A stretch of DNA of 64,000 bases from Desulfurivibrio alkaliphilus AHT 2. Its GTDB lineage: Bacteria > Desulfobacterota > Desulfobulbia > Desulfobulbales > Desulfurivibrionaceae. The stretch lies in assembly GCF_000092205.1 (NCBI RefSeq), contig NC_014216.1, positions 2,423,742 to 2,487,741 on the forward strand, in the 5' to 3' direction. The position numbers and the translations under genes are program-made. A model generated the notes under the pieces. It was not told the origin of the DNA. It worked only from the letters and a program-made list of their open reading frames with translations, and ran no database searches. Below are positions 27,113 to 35,824 of this stretch, in pieces; positions within the stretch are counted from its first letter, which is position 1, and every line of letters begins with the position of its first letter.

Positions 27113-28222
27113 ATGATTAAGGAAGGCATGAACATACGGGGGTGGCTGACGGGGGCCGGATTACTGGCGACGGTAATGGTGCTGGTCATGGTCCTGGATT
27201 ACGCCAGGGCCGGCGATACCCCCCTGGCGGACATCGAAGCGGAGCTGACCAGGTCTTTCGGGGCGGAGTTTTACCGGGAAGATCCCCATTGGCGGGCCAA
27301 CGCCTGCGGGGCCTGCCATGCCGCCCGGCCGGACCGGCAGCAACTCTATCTGCTGGGAGACGGCAACACCACCTGCACGGTCTGCCATACCCGGGGCCGG
27401 GCCAGTCGGGAACCCCATCCGGTGGGCGGGGTGGATTCCGAGGCGGTGACCATTCCGGCGGAATTTTCCCTCGATGACCAGGGACGGACCACCTGTTTGA
27501 CCTGTCATGACCATACTCCGGCTTGTGAGCGGCGTGACCGCCGGGAAAAAGTTAACTTCCTGCGACCGGTGCCGCCGACGGTGGAAGTGGTGGCGGGTGA
27601 ACCGGAACTGCTGAATTTCTGCTACAGTTGTCATCACCGGGAAGATGCCGAAGGTTACAACCCCCACGAGGGTCAGCTTGACCCCATCGGGGCCGTTGAA
27701 GAGCGGCGCTGTCTCTTTTGCCACAGCCAGGTACCGGACCCCGAGGCGGAACCGGCCCGGGATTATCAACTGCGCAAGGAAATGTCGGTAACCTGTATCG
27801 GCTGCCACCTGCTGACCCCCCATGCCGGGGCCGCCGAACACCTGGAACAGCCATCGGAAAAAACCCTGGCGGCGGTGCAACAGGCGGAACAGGAACTGGG
27901 AGTGGTGCTGCCCCTGGATGAAAAAGGTCGGGTTACCTGCGCTACTTGCCATAACCCGCACGAAAAAGGGGTTTTTCCACCCTCCCATCCTGCCGGCAAG
28001 CGCTACGACGAAGAGCAACTGCCGCCGGAGGTTTATCGCAAATATGAGCAGATGGTCCGTCCCGGCAAGCCGGTGCGGCGGGATTTTCGTCTGGGGTTGC
28101 CGGATTTTCGCAGTGAGGTGCGGCCTGTCAGTGAACTTAAACCGGAAAGGAACATGCGATTGCCGGCCCGCGAGGGAACATTATGCGCGGCCTGTCATGG
28201 TGCAGGAGGAATTGACAGATGA
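27113..28222 (+). CDS. Eight-heme periplasmic c-type cytochrome
   Basis: 369 residues. N-terminal hydrophobic segment (LLATVMVLVMVLDYARA) acts as signal or anchor. Eight CXXCH: CGACH, CTVCH, CLTCH, CYSCH, CLFCH, CIGCH, CATCH, CAACH; the last lies eight residues from the C-terminus. Several are followed by N/D-P-H, as in doubled CXXCH (cytochrome c7 / paired CXXCH) repeats. Start at ATG 27113, 14 nt after the previous gene; an ATG at 27128 is an alternative. Its stop overlaps the next ATG. Confidence 0.87.
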   Translation: MIKEGMNIRGWLTGAGLLATVMVLVMVLDYARAGDTPLADIEAELTRSFGAEFYREDPHWRANACGACHAARPDRQQLYLLGDGNTTCTVCHTRGRASREPHPVGGVDSEAVTIPAEFSLDDQGRTTCLTCHDHTPACERRDRREKVNFLRPVPPTVEVVAGEPELLNFCYSCHHREDAEGYNPHEGQLDPIGAVEERRCLFCHSQVPDPEAEPARDYQLRKEMSVTCIGCHLLTPHAGAAEHLEQPSEKTLAAVQQAEQELGVVLPLDEKGRVTCATCHNPHEKGVFPPSHPAGKRYDEEQLPPEVYRKYEQMVRPGKPVRRDFRLGLPDFRSEVRPVSELKPERNMRLPAREGTLCAACHGAGGIDR

Positions 28223-29313
28223 GGTTGAGCGGAAAGACATTACCGGCCCTGGGGGCGCTGTGCTGCCTGCTGCTGGTCTCCCTGGCCTGGAGCCAGGAGG
28301 CGGCGGCGGATCGCTACTATCACGCCGATGCGGAAAACTGCATGATGTGCCACAAATACCCGGGCCTGTCCAGGGTGGACGATAACCGGGAATTGCGCCT
28401 GCTGTTCATTAACGAACGGTTGCTGGAGCATGGACCCCATTACCGGGTGCAGTGCGGCGATTGCCATAGCGACATCGACATGGTTCCCCATACGCTGCCG
28501 GTGGAGGAGGTCAACTGCCTCAAGCAGTGCCATATCGTAGAGCCCTCCACCGGGGAGCGTTTCAGCCATGAGCGGATCCAGGATTTCATGACCCGGGGCG
28601 CTCACTCCCGCTACGATGAAGAGGGCAACCTGAAAAAGTACGCCGACGATATGCCGGGCTGTATCGACTGCCACCGGGAAGAGCCCATGTACCAGCCCAT
28701 GACCTACTTCAAGGGTGATGCTTACGAGGGCCTCGATGAACAGGCCATGGAGCGCTGTATCTCCTGCCATGAAGGGGAAGGGTTCACCGAGTCCTTTTAC
28801 AAGCATGTCAGCAGTCGCCTGGAGCATACCCGCTCCGCCGATGTTATCGAGCAGATGTGCGCCAACTGCCACGACAACCCGGATATCATCGAGCGCCATG
28901 GCCTTAAGCGGGCGGTTTACTCCTATAAGTATACCTTCCACGCCAAGTGGACCGCCTTCGGCGGCCGCACCCAGCCTGACTGTACCGACTGCCACAGCAA
29001 CCGCGGTGAGTCGGTGCATCTGATTCGCAGCCAGGAAGACCCCCTGTCTGCCATTCATCCCGACAACCGGCAGGCCACTTGCAGCCAGATCGGCTGCCAT
29101 GAAAACGCCGGGCCTTACGTGGGCGATATCGGGGTTCATATCGACACCCACTTGCCGGAGTTCATAGTCGAGCGCTACGTATACTACATGTTCATCGTGC
29201 TTCTGGCCGGCGTACTGATCGGGGTTTACGTGCTGATGATTCTCGAGCAGATTCGGGGCCTTTTCCCGAATGCCAGTTTGATCAAAGAAAGGGACAAGAA
29301 TCATGACAAGTAG
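28219..29313 (+). CDS. Membrane-anchored cytochrome with six CXXCH plus CX3CH and CX4CH
   Basis: 364 residues: signal peptide, periplasmic heme domain, and one C-terminal transmembrane helix (YYMFIVLLAGVLIGVYVLMIL) with a short cytoplasmic tail. Canonical sites: CMMCH, CGDCH, CIDCH, CISCH, CANCH, CTDCH. Two spaced variants, CLKQCH (CX3CH) and CSQIGCH (CX4CH), may also bind heme. The layout recalls NapC/NrfH-like or Cbc-type inner-membrane cytochromes that hand electrons from a cytochrome b to the periplasm. The next gene, encoding a cytochrome b, overlaps its 3' end by 11 nt, supporting a complex. Confidence 0.85.
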   Translation: MRLSGKTLPALGALCCLLLVSLAWSQEAAADRYYHADAENCMMCHKYPGLSRVDDNRELRLLFINERLLEHGPHYRVQCGDCHSDIDMVPHTLPVEEVNCLKQCHIVEPSTGERFSHERIQDFMTRGAHSRYDEEGNLKKYADDMPGCIDCHREEPMYQPMTYFKGDAYEGLDEQAMERCISCHEGEGFTESFYKHVSSRLEHTRSADVIEQMCANCHDNPDIIERHGLKRAVYSYKYTFHAKWTAFGGRTQPDCTDCHSNRGESVHLIRSQEDPLSAIHPDNRQATCSQIGCHENAGPYVGDIGVHIDTHLPEFIVERYVYYMFIVLLAGVLIGVYVLMILEQIRGLFPNASLIKERDKNHDK

Positions 29314-31051
29314 CGGCAACGATAACCAACGGCCCATGACGGAGCTGCCCGTTTCTCCTTATGAGTTCCGGAGAAACCGGATCTATGTCTACAACGGCGA
29401 GAAGTTTTTCTTCCGCTTCAGCCTGCACCAACGGATCCAGCACATCTGGCTGGCCCTGTCGGTACTGATTCTGATCCTCACCGGGTTTCCCCTGAAGTTT
29501 CCGGACTCGGCTTTCTGGCAGCAGGTCTTCGCCCTGCTGGGCGGGATCGAGATGGCTCCCATCCTGCATCGGATCGCCGGGGTGGCCCTGTGTACGCTGT
29601 TTGTCTACCACATGATCTACTTCATCGCCCTTTTTTACCGGGAAGACATCAAGCCCATGCGCCAGCGCGGCGAGTTCTCTCTCTGGAACGCCCTGGTGGC
29701 CTTTTACAACATCCCGATGATTCCCCATGTAAAAGACGGCACCGACCTGGTGGATTACGTAAAATACCACCTTTTTATCAGCGACAAAAAACCCCGTTAC
29801 GATAAGTTCATGTGGAAGGAGAAGTTCGACTACTTCGCCGTCTACTGGGGTACCCCGCTGCTTGGTCTGACCGGCATCTTCATGTGGAACCTGGAATTCT
29901 TCTCCCATTATCTGCCCGGGATTGTTTTCAACATCTCCTACATCGCCCATACCGACGAGGCCCTGCTGGCCGCCAGCTTCCTGTTGGTCTGGCATATCTA
30001 CAACACCCATCTGCATCGCCACAAGTTTCCCATGGGCCGGGTATTCATCACCGGTTACCTGTCGGAACACGACATGATCGAGGAGCATTACGACGAGTAC
30101 GTGGTGATGATGAAGGCCGAGGGCCTGGAGCATGAAATCAAGGGCCAGTATGATCCCAGCGAGCATGAGCACCACTGGCAGGAAAGAAAGTCCACCAAAT
30201 TGATCTTTGGTGGGGTCATTTCCGCGGTTTCCGTGGTGCTGATCTGGATGATCCTGGATCTCTCCATCTACAGCTCCCACGGCTTTTTCCCCCGGGAGCG
30301 GCCCAAGTTGATTGAACCGCCGCCGCAAACGGTGCTTGAAGAGGTGCGGCTGGAGGGCATCAGCGCCTTGGAAGGATTCAACAACAAGGAGGAGTACCGG
30401 GGCTACCGGCTGGATTCCATCGAGGGCTTGAGCGGGCACTTCCATAACGTGGGCATCGACATCGCCTCGGACCGGCACTCCTCCTGTGTGGCTTGCCATG
30501 GTGACCTGGTGCATGAGGATATCGAAGAGATCCGCTCCTACATTAACATGCATACCTTCTACTTTTCCTGCGAGGTGTGCCATGTGCCCCAGCACCAGAA
30601 CGGGGAAGAGCTGTTCAGCACCTTCCGCTGGTTCTCCAAAGATGACGGTGAGGTCCAGGAAGAGGCCTTTGGCTGCGATACCCGGGTGGAAGAGCGGGTC
30701 GAATGCCGCATCTCCCCCTTCGTACGGCGTAACGGCCGGCTGGAGCGCTTCGACGGACCCGATCTGGCCGCTTTGAGCCTTGAATATCAGGAGCTGCAGG
30801 CCACATTAAGCCGTGGTCAGCGGGTGGATTATCTGCGCCGTATCCACGACGGCCTGACCCCGGAGCCGATTTCCTGCCGGGATTGCCACGATCCGGAGAT
30901 CCAGTACCTGCCCATGCGGGAGTTGGGTTACTCAGAACACCGGATCAGGGAGTTGACCGGTACTGCCATCCTGGGTTTGCTGGAAAAACACGACCAGGAA
31001 GAGCGTTTTCACCTGCCCCAGCTTTTCTCACCGCGCCGGGAGGGTCGCTGA
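29303..31051 (+). CDS. Cytochrome b / triheme c fusion, likely quinol oxidase subunit
   Basis: 582 residues. N-terminal half: a four-to-five helix cytochrome b of the FdnI/CbcL-like type with candidate heme b histidines in the helices (ILHRIAGVAL, LFVYHMIYF, VWHIYNTHLHRHKFPMG). One further helix (LIFGGVISAVSVVLIWMIL) leads to a periplasmic C-terminal domain with three CXXCH (CVACH, CEVCH, CRDCH). Geobacter CbcL has the c-type part first and b-type second, so this order is reversed. Expected role: oxidise menaquinol and feed the cytochromes of this operon. Direction of flow is inferred and could be reversed for inward electrons. Confidence 0.85.
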   Translation: MTSSGNDNQRPMTELPVSPYEFRRNRIYVYNGEKFFFRFSLHQRIQHIWLALSVLILILTGFPLKFPDSAFWQQVFALLGGIEMAPILHRIAGVALCTLFVYHMIYFIALFYREDIKPMRQRGEFSLWNALVAFYNIPMIPHVKDGTDLVDYVKYHLFISDKKPRYDKFMWKEKFDYFAVYWGTPLLGLTGIFMWNLEFFSHYLPGIVFNISYIAHTDEALLAASFLLVWHIYNTHLHRHKFPMGRVFITGYLSEHDMIEEHYDEYVVMMKAEGLEHEIKGQYDPSEHEHHWQERKSTKLIFGGVISAVSVVLIWMILDLSIYSSHGFFPRERPKLIEPPPQTVLEEVRLEGISALEGFNNKEEYRGYRLDSIEGLSGHFHNVGIDIASDRHSSCVACHGDLVHEDIEEIRSYINMHTFYFSCEVCHVPQHQNGEELFSTFRWFSKDDGEVQEEAFGCDTRVEERVECRISPFVRRNGRLERFDGPDLAALSLEYQELQATLSRGQRVDYLRRIHDGLTPEPISCRDCHDPEIQYLPMRELGYSEHRIRELTGTAILGLLEKHDQEERFHLPQLFSPRREGR

Positions 31052-32031
31052 TGTATACCTGTTGGAAGGTAAGCCGAGCAGGGGCGAGTGTAAGCGATAA
31101 GCTGCGAGTAATGTTCTGGTTTGCCGCGCTGCTGCTGGCCGGGGTGATGCTGCTGGCCATGGGGCCGAGTTCGGCCCTGGCCTCCCTGAACTACGAGAAG
31201 ATCGTGGTGGAGTTTGATTTTGCCATAGAACAGGGGGCTGGCCAGGCTCTGGAGCAACCCACCGATCTGAGTGTCGTCGATGGCGAGCTTTATGTCCTGG
31301 ATGGCATGAACCACCGGGTGGCGGTTTTCGATCTCGACGGCAACTATCGCCGCCAGTTCGGCAGCCCGCGCGAAATTCCCCGGGCCATCGGGATCTGCGC
31401 CAGCGGCGAAGGGGGGGTTTACGTGCCGGATGCTGAAACCGGGCGCCTGCTGGCCTATTCAGCCCGGGGCGAGCTGTTGAGAAGTTTTAACGTCGCCCCG
31501 GTAAGGGAAGGAGAAAAGCCGGATATCACCGATTGCGTGGTCTCCCCGGCTGGAGAGATTTTTCTGGCCGACAATAACAACCACCGAGTTCAGGTCTACA
31601 ACCGGGAAGGCGAAAGGCTCCGTCACTGGGGGCGATTCGGGGAAGCCGGCAATGAGTTCCGGTTTCCCGCCACCCTGGATATCGATGCTGACGGGGTAAT
31701 ATTTGTGGTGGATGTGATCAACAACCGGGTCAAAGGTTTTCGCGCCTCCGGGCGGCCGGCCCAGTGGCTGGGGGGCTGGGGGATCACCCCGGGCCGGCTG
31801 TTCCGCCCCAAAGGGGTTTTGGTGGTGGGCGACAGGGCCTTTGTGTCCGACAGTTATACCGGGGTGATCCAGGTTTTTCGGACGGCCGGCGGTTTGGTGG
31901 GCATCCTGGCTGATTCCCAGGGTGAAAATATCCGCTTTCGGACCCCCACCAACATGGTCTTCGCCAATAATCGCCTCTATGTGGTGGAACAGCTGGAAAA
32001 CCGGGTAAGCGTATGGAGATTGGAACCATGA
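31051..32031 (+). CDS. NHL-repeat beta-propeller protein, exported
   Basis: 326 residues from ATG 31051, which overlaps the previous stop (ATGA) behind GGAGGG. A signal or anchor helix (VMFWFAALLLAGVMLLAM) is followed by about five to six NHL repeats: LSVVDGELYVLDGMNHRVAVF, EIFLADNNNHRVQVY, VIFVVDVINNRVKGF and similar. No heme sites. Probably a scaffold or protein-protein docking propeller in the periplasm for the cytochrome complex; NHL proteins also occur in Geobacter cytochrome operons. No catalytic function can be assigned. Confidence 0.87.
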   Translation: MYTCWKVSRAGASVSDKLRVMFWFAALLLAGVMLLAMGPSSALASLNYEKIVVEFDFAIEQGAGQALEQPTDLSVVDGELYVLDGMNHRVAVFDLDGNYRRQFGSPREIPRAIGICASGEGGVYVPDAETGRLLAYSARGELLRSFNVAPVREGEKPDITDCVVSPAGEIFLADNNNHRVQVYNREGERLRHWGRFGEAGNEFRFPATLDIDADGVIFVVDVINNRVKGFRASGRPAQWLGGWGITPGRLFRPKGVLVVGDRAFVSDSYTGVIQVFRTAGGLVGILADSQGENIRFRTPTNMVFANNRLYVVEQLENRVSVWRLEP

Positions 32032-34547
32032 GCGGACTTGGGCGGAACAGGGTAAAAACAGCATGCTGCCGAAGGTTCTGGACTCCGGTTCTGCTAGCCA
32101 TGTCGGTTTGGTTGCTGATCATCACTGCTCAGGCCCAGGCCCAACCTGTCGGTTCTTTGCTTGAAGAATCATCCAAGCGGGAGTGCGCCGTCTGTCATGT
32201 TATGTGGATGGACGAGTTCAAACAGGATGTTGAAACCCTGATCCCTTGGGTGGGTGACAATGTGTTAATGAAAAACACCTACGGCGTGGTCAGTGATGAG
32301 GATATGTGCTACAGCTGCCATGACGGTTACATCGCCGATGACCGGTACGTCTGGACCGGTAAACGGCATACGGTGTTTGAAAAACCATCGGAGAAGGTGG
32401 AGATTGATGAGCGACGCTTCCCATTAAGCGTCAACGATGAGATTTACTGCGGCACCTGTCACACCATCCATTCGGCCCAGTCCGGGGAAGTTGAAGAGTT
32501 GAGTTACGATCTTTTTTTACGCATGGAAAACCCCAACTCAGAGATGTGCATGGCCTGCCATCAGGATTATGACGCCGGTCCCGCCAAGGGACGCCACTCC
32601 ATCGGTGAGGAGATAAAAAAGGGTTTCCCCTCGGATTTGAGAGAAATGCGCCTGCGGCCGGGGCGGAAAATGACCGATGAGGTCATCTGTAACTCCTGTC
32701 ACGTGGTGCATGGGGCCAAACAGCAGGAGAGCCTTTTGCCGGTGGCGGCAGGGATGGCCAACTTCTGCGGCCAGTGCCATGAAGACCAAAATATCCGACG
32801 GGCCGGCGAAGGTGATTTTCTGGCCCACGTGATGGATGTGGAGTTTGATCAGGCCGAATTCCCCGCCACCCTGGAAGAAGCCGGCGCCTGGCTGGAAGAC
32901 GACCGGCTGACCTGCCAGTCCTGTCATAATATCCACCAGGCGCAGGACGATCAGGCCCTGCTGGTGATGGTCCCGGGCCGGGAATCGGATCTTTGCCTCT
33001 CTTGTCATGACAACAAAAAGGTGATCAAAGACACCCCCCACAACCTGCTGATCACCGATCGTGAATTGCGGCTGAAAAACCTCAACCGGCAGCATGTGGA
33101 AGATGCCGGCCTGTGCGGCATCTGTCACAGCGCCCACGGCTGGCAGCAGGAGATGAGGGTCGGCGAGGACCCGGCCACCGAGGCCTGCAACACCTGCCAC
33201 GGCCCCGGCCGCGGGCGGATGGAGATGGAACTGGCCGGACCGTACAGCCATAGCGTCGGGGTCGATCTCGAAGGCGCCAGCCCCCGGGATGATCATGGTC
33301 TGCCGCTTTACAACCACGACTTCACTCCGGGTGACAAGGTTTACTGCAACACCTGCCACGATTCCCACCAGTCGTTGGGGCAGGTTTACGGCACCCTGGA
33401 AGGGCGGGATGAACGGGGTCTGATCTCCACCCGTTTTTTGCGGGTGGAAGACTTCACCGAGATGTGCTCCCGCTGCCATACCGAGCAGATGGTGGTGGAA
33501 GGAGCCAACCATGATCCCCGCCTGTTTGAACTGGAATACCGCAATATCCGCGGCGAGTTGCCGGGGATGAGCGGCGCCTGCGGGGCCTGCCATTTGATGC
33601 ATGAAGGGCCGGAGCCGGTGGGCTTTGCGGTGGCGCCGCCGGAGGTGAGTTATCCCGAGGCCATCAGCCGCAACCCGGAAAACTTCTACTGTCTCTCCTG
33701 TCACGAGGAAAACCGGGTGGGCCGGGAAAAACTGATCGGCGAAATCAGCCATCCCATGGGGGAAAAGCCGGCCATTGGCGAGAGCAGCGAGGAGCTGGCC
33801 GAGCTGGAAATCACCTGCCTCTCCTGCCATGATGTCCATCGCTGGGCGCCCGGCCAGACCGAACCGGGTCCGGGCTACCTGATGGAAGGGGATGTGAGCA
33901 GCAGCTTCCTGCTCATCGACAACCGCCACGGCGAGCTTTGCGCCCAGTGCCACAGAACTCCGGCCCTGGTCATCGACAGCGACCACGACCTCTCGGCCCA
34001 TGCCGGCCGGGCCGTCGAGCTGGGGGTTTGCGAACAGTGCCATGCCCCCCACAACGCCCACGGCGACCGGCTTTGGGGGCGCGATTTGACCGGCGTGCTG
34101 CCCGGGGAGAAGGAGCCCAACCGGCTTTGTCTGGATTGCCATCGGCCCGGTGAGCCCGGCGAGAAATCCCAGGTGAGCCTGTACCGTCATCCGGAGGCCC
34201 TGCTGCTGACCGATCCGGCCTTGCTGGCCCGGCTTGATCTGGCTGACCCCGAGGCGACCATGGCGGCGGTGGAGCGGGAATTTGTCTGCGCCACCTGCCA
34301 CGATCCCCACGTCTGGAGCCGGCAACTGCTGGCCCGGGAGGACAAGGTCGTAACATCGCCCCAGCAGGCCTTCCTCAAGCTGGGCGACCCAGCCGACACC
34401 TTCTGTGTGGATTGCCACGGCAGTGAGGTGCGGACCAAATACCTGTTTTATCACGAGGAAAAGGCACGCACCGAAGACAGCCCTTACTACGCCGACGATC
34501 CGGTTGGCGCTCTGCGGGAACTGCTGCGGCGATTCCGCGGCAACTAA
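32028..34547 (+). CDS. Twenty-heme c-type cytochrome
   Basis: 839 residues from ATG 32028, which overlaps the NHL stop (ATGA); an ATG at 32013 would overlap further. Signal sequence LLAMSVWLLIITAQAQA. Twenty CXXCH motifs, the first CAVCH at about residue 50 and the last CVDCH about 40 residues from the end. Many have following H in the pattern CXXCHxxH (CGTCHTIH, CNSCHVVH, CHDPH), i.e. repeated doubled-CXXCH modules in which the second His is a likely axial ligand. A soluble periplasmic or secreted electron wire or capacitor. No membrane anchor. Confidence 0.88.
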   Translation: MSGLGRNRVKTACCRRFWTPVLLAMSVWLLIITAQAQAQPVGSLLEESSKRECAVCHVMWMDEFKQDVETLIPWVGDNVLMKNTYGVVSDEDMCYSCHDGYIADDRYVWTGKRHTVFEKPSEKVEIDERRFPLSVNDEIYCGTCHTIHSAQSGEVEELSYDLFLRMENPNSEMCMACHQDYDAGPAKGRHSIGEEIKKGFPSDLREMRLRPGRKMTDEVICNSCHVVHGAKQQESLLPVAAGMANFCGQCHEDQNIRRAGEGDFLAHVMDVEFDQAEFPATLEEAGAWLEDDRLTCQSCHNIHQAQDDQALLVMVPGRESDLCLSCHDNKKVIKDTPHNLLITDRELRLKNLNRQHVEDAGLCGICHSAHGWQQEMRVGEDPATEACNTCHGPGRGRMEMELAGPYSHSVGVDLEGASPRDDHGLPLYNHDFTPGDKVYCNTCHDSHQSLGQVYGTLEGRDERGLISTRFLRVEDFTEMCSRCHTEQMVVEGANHDPRLFELEYRNIRGELPGMSGACGACHLMHEGPEPVGFAVAPPEVSYPEAISRNPENFYCLSCHEENRVGREKLIGEISHPMGEKPAIGESSEELAELEITCLSCHDVHRWAPGQTEPGPGYLMEGDVSSSFLLIDNRHGELCAQCHRTPALVIDSDHDLSAHAGRAVELGVCEQCHAPHNAHGDRLWGRDLTGVLPGEKEPNRLCLDCHRPGEPGEKSQVSLYRHPEALLLTDPALLARLDLADPEATMAAVEREFVCATCHDPHVWSRQLLAREDKVVTSPQQAFLKLGDPADTFCVDCHGSEVRTKYLFYHEEKARTEDSPYYADDPVGALRELLRRFRGN

Positions 34548-34565
34548 GCAAGACAGAGGCAGGCG

Positions 34566-35675
34566 ATGAAAAGCTGGAGCAAAATATCCCTGGCGATACT
34601 AACGATCTCAGCCGGCCTGCTGCTGGCCGCTTGCGGCGGCAGCAGTTCCCCGGCCAAGGATGATTACGCCCCTCCCGGCACCGGGGTGGCCCCGCGGCTG
34701 CTTAACTCCGATGACCACGCCGGTGGTCTGGGTTGGGGTCGCAAGGATTGCCTTACCTGCCATACCATCAACGTGCTGGAGGATCTGCATGCCGAGGTGG
34801 AAGGGATCGCCAAAAGCCTGGTACGGCTGGCCGATCGGGTGGGGGGCGATGTCCAGCGTTCCTGCCTGGCCTGCCACGACACCAACGGCCTGGACCCGGT
34901 AAAGGGGCGGGAGTGCTTGATCTGCCACGGTAACAACGGGGTTATTGCCGGTGCCGAGCAGTTCAAAAAGGAGCATGCCCACACCATTACCCATATCGGC
35001 GGCAGCGCCTTGCGGGATGCCGATTGTGTGGTTTGCCATGAGCGTTCCAACATGGACGGCAACTTCGATCTCAACGAAGACCTGACCCACTTCCGGGCCG
35101 GTGTCGCCTATAACAACATCAACGACTTCTGCCTCTCCTGCCATGATCTCGACGGGGTATCCACTCCGGCGGGGGATATTTTACCGCCCCCTTTGCGCTA
35201 TCCCGAGCTGCCTCAGCAGCCGGTCTTTACCGATCTCAAGCGGGCCTTTATGGGCTCCGGGAGCACCGATGCCGAGCGGCGGGCCACCGCCGATATCCAC
35301 GGCTTCCGAGCCGGCCAGGATCAGGCCGACAAGCCGGTGGTGTCGGCCGGGCTGCCCAACGTCTACCGGGCCGGATACGACGCCGGGATGACCCTGCGGT
35401 GTACCGACTGCCACTTTGTTCACTCCTCCGGCAACCCCTACCTGATCACCGAACGGGCGGATACGGCCAGTGAGTTGACCGAGGCCGCCGCGCTGGAGGC
35501 CACGGTTTCAGTAAGCGAACGAAACTTCGAGCAGCTTTGTGCGGTGTGCCACACCCACCAACAGGGCCCGGAGGTGGGCAATAACCTGCGAGGTTCGCTG
35601 CACTTTGCCGGTTATATCGGCGACTGCGTCTCCTGCCATTACCATGGGGCCGGTTATATCGCCGATCTCTTTTAA
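34566..35675 (+). CDS. Eight-heme c-type cytochrome lipoprotein
   Basis: 369 residues; lipobox LLLAAC. Eight CXXCH: CLTCH, CLACH, CLICH, CVVCH, CLSCH, CTDCH, CAVCH, CVSCH. Clusters of hemes at the N-terminal (first five within residues 60-195) and C-terminal ends, with a heme-free middle. Last gene of the operon, 18 nt after the twenty-heme gene and followed by a terminator. Likely an outer-membrane-tethered cytochrome, either the outward partner of the barrel or a surface reductase. Confidence 0.87.
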   Translation: MKSWSKISLAILTISAGLLLAACGGSSSPAKDDYAPPGTGVAPRLLNSDDHAGGLGWGRKDCLTCHTINVLEDLHAEVEGIAKSLVRLADRVGGDVQRSCLACHDTNGLDPVKGRECLICHGNNGVIAGAEQFKKEHAHTITHIGGSALRDADCVVCHERSNMDGNFDLNEDLTHFRAGVAYNNINDFCLSCHDLDGVSTPAGDILPPPLRYPELPQQPVFTDLKRAFMGSGSTDAERRATADIHGFRAGQDQADKPVVSAGLPNVYRAGYDAGMTLRCTDCHFVHSSGNPYLITERADTASELTEAAALEATVSVSERNFEQLCAVCHTHQQGPEVGNNLRGSLHFAGYIGDCVSCHYHGAGYIADLF

Positions 35676-35682
35676 CCCAGCG

Positions 35683-35702
35683 GTAAGCGATCACGGGGCA
35701 CC
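35683..35702 (+). repeat. Short dispersed repeat, copy A
   Basis: GTAAGCGATCACGGGGCACC; 19 of 20 bases match the copy at 41533. Both lie 7-12 bp after a plus-strand stop codon. Here it forms the left side of an imperfect hairpin reaching about 35723. Confidence 0.6.
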
Positions 35703-35740
35703 ATGTGACCTCTTACCCCCGCGAACAGAGATAAAAAACG

Positions 35741-35788
35741 AAGCCCGCTCTTTCCCGGAAAATATACCGGCAAAGGTCGGGCTTTTTC
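35741..35788 (+). terminator. Bidirectional terminator ending the cytochrome operon
   Basis: AAGCCCG (35741-35747) pairs with CGGGCTT (35778-35784); inner CCGG/CCGG can pair. A T-run follows on the plus strand, and on the minus strand the stem is followed by CGTTTTTT, so it can also stop transcription from the convergent alcohol dehydrogenase gene. Confidence 0.7.
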
Positions 35789-35824
35789 GTCGATCATGGC
35801 CGCTGTTTGCTTGCTCGCCGTCGC

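Noticed and set aside
32538..34454. 638-codon minus-strand frame opposite the 20-heme cytochrome
   Set aside because: Low-complexity Gly/Ala/His antisense translation of repeated CXXCH codons; no ribosome site or motif.
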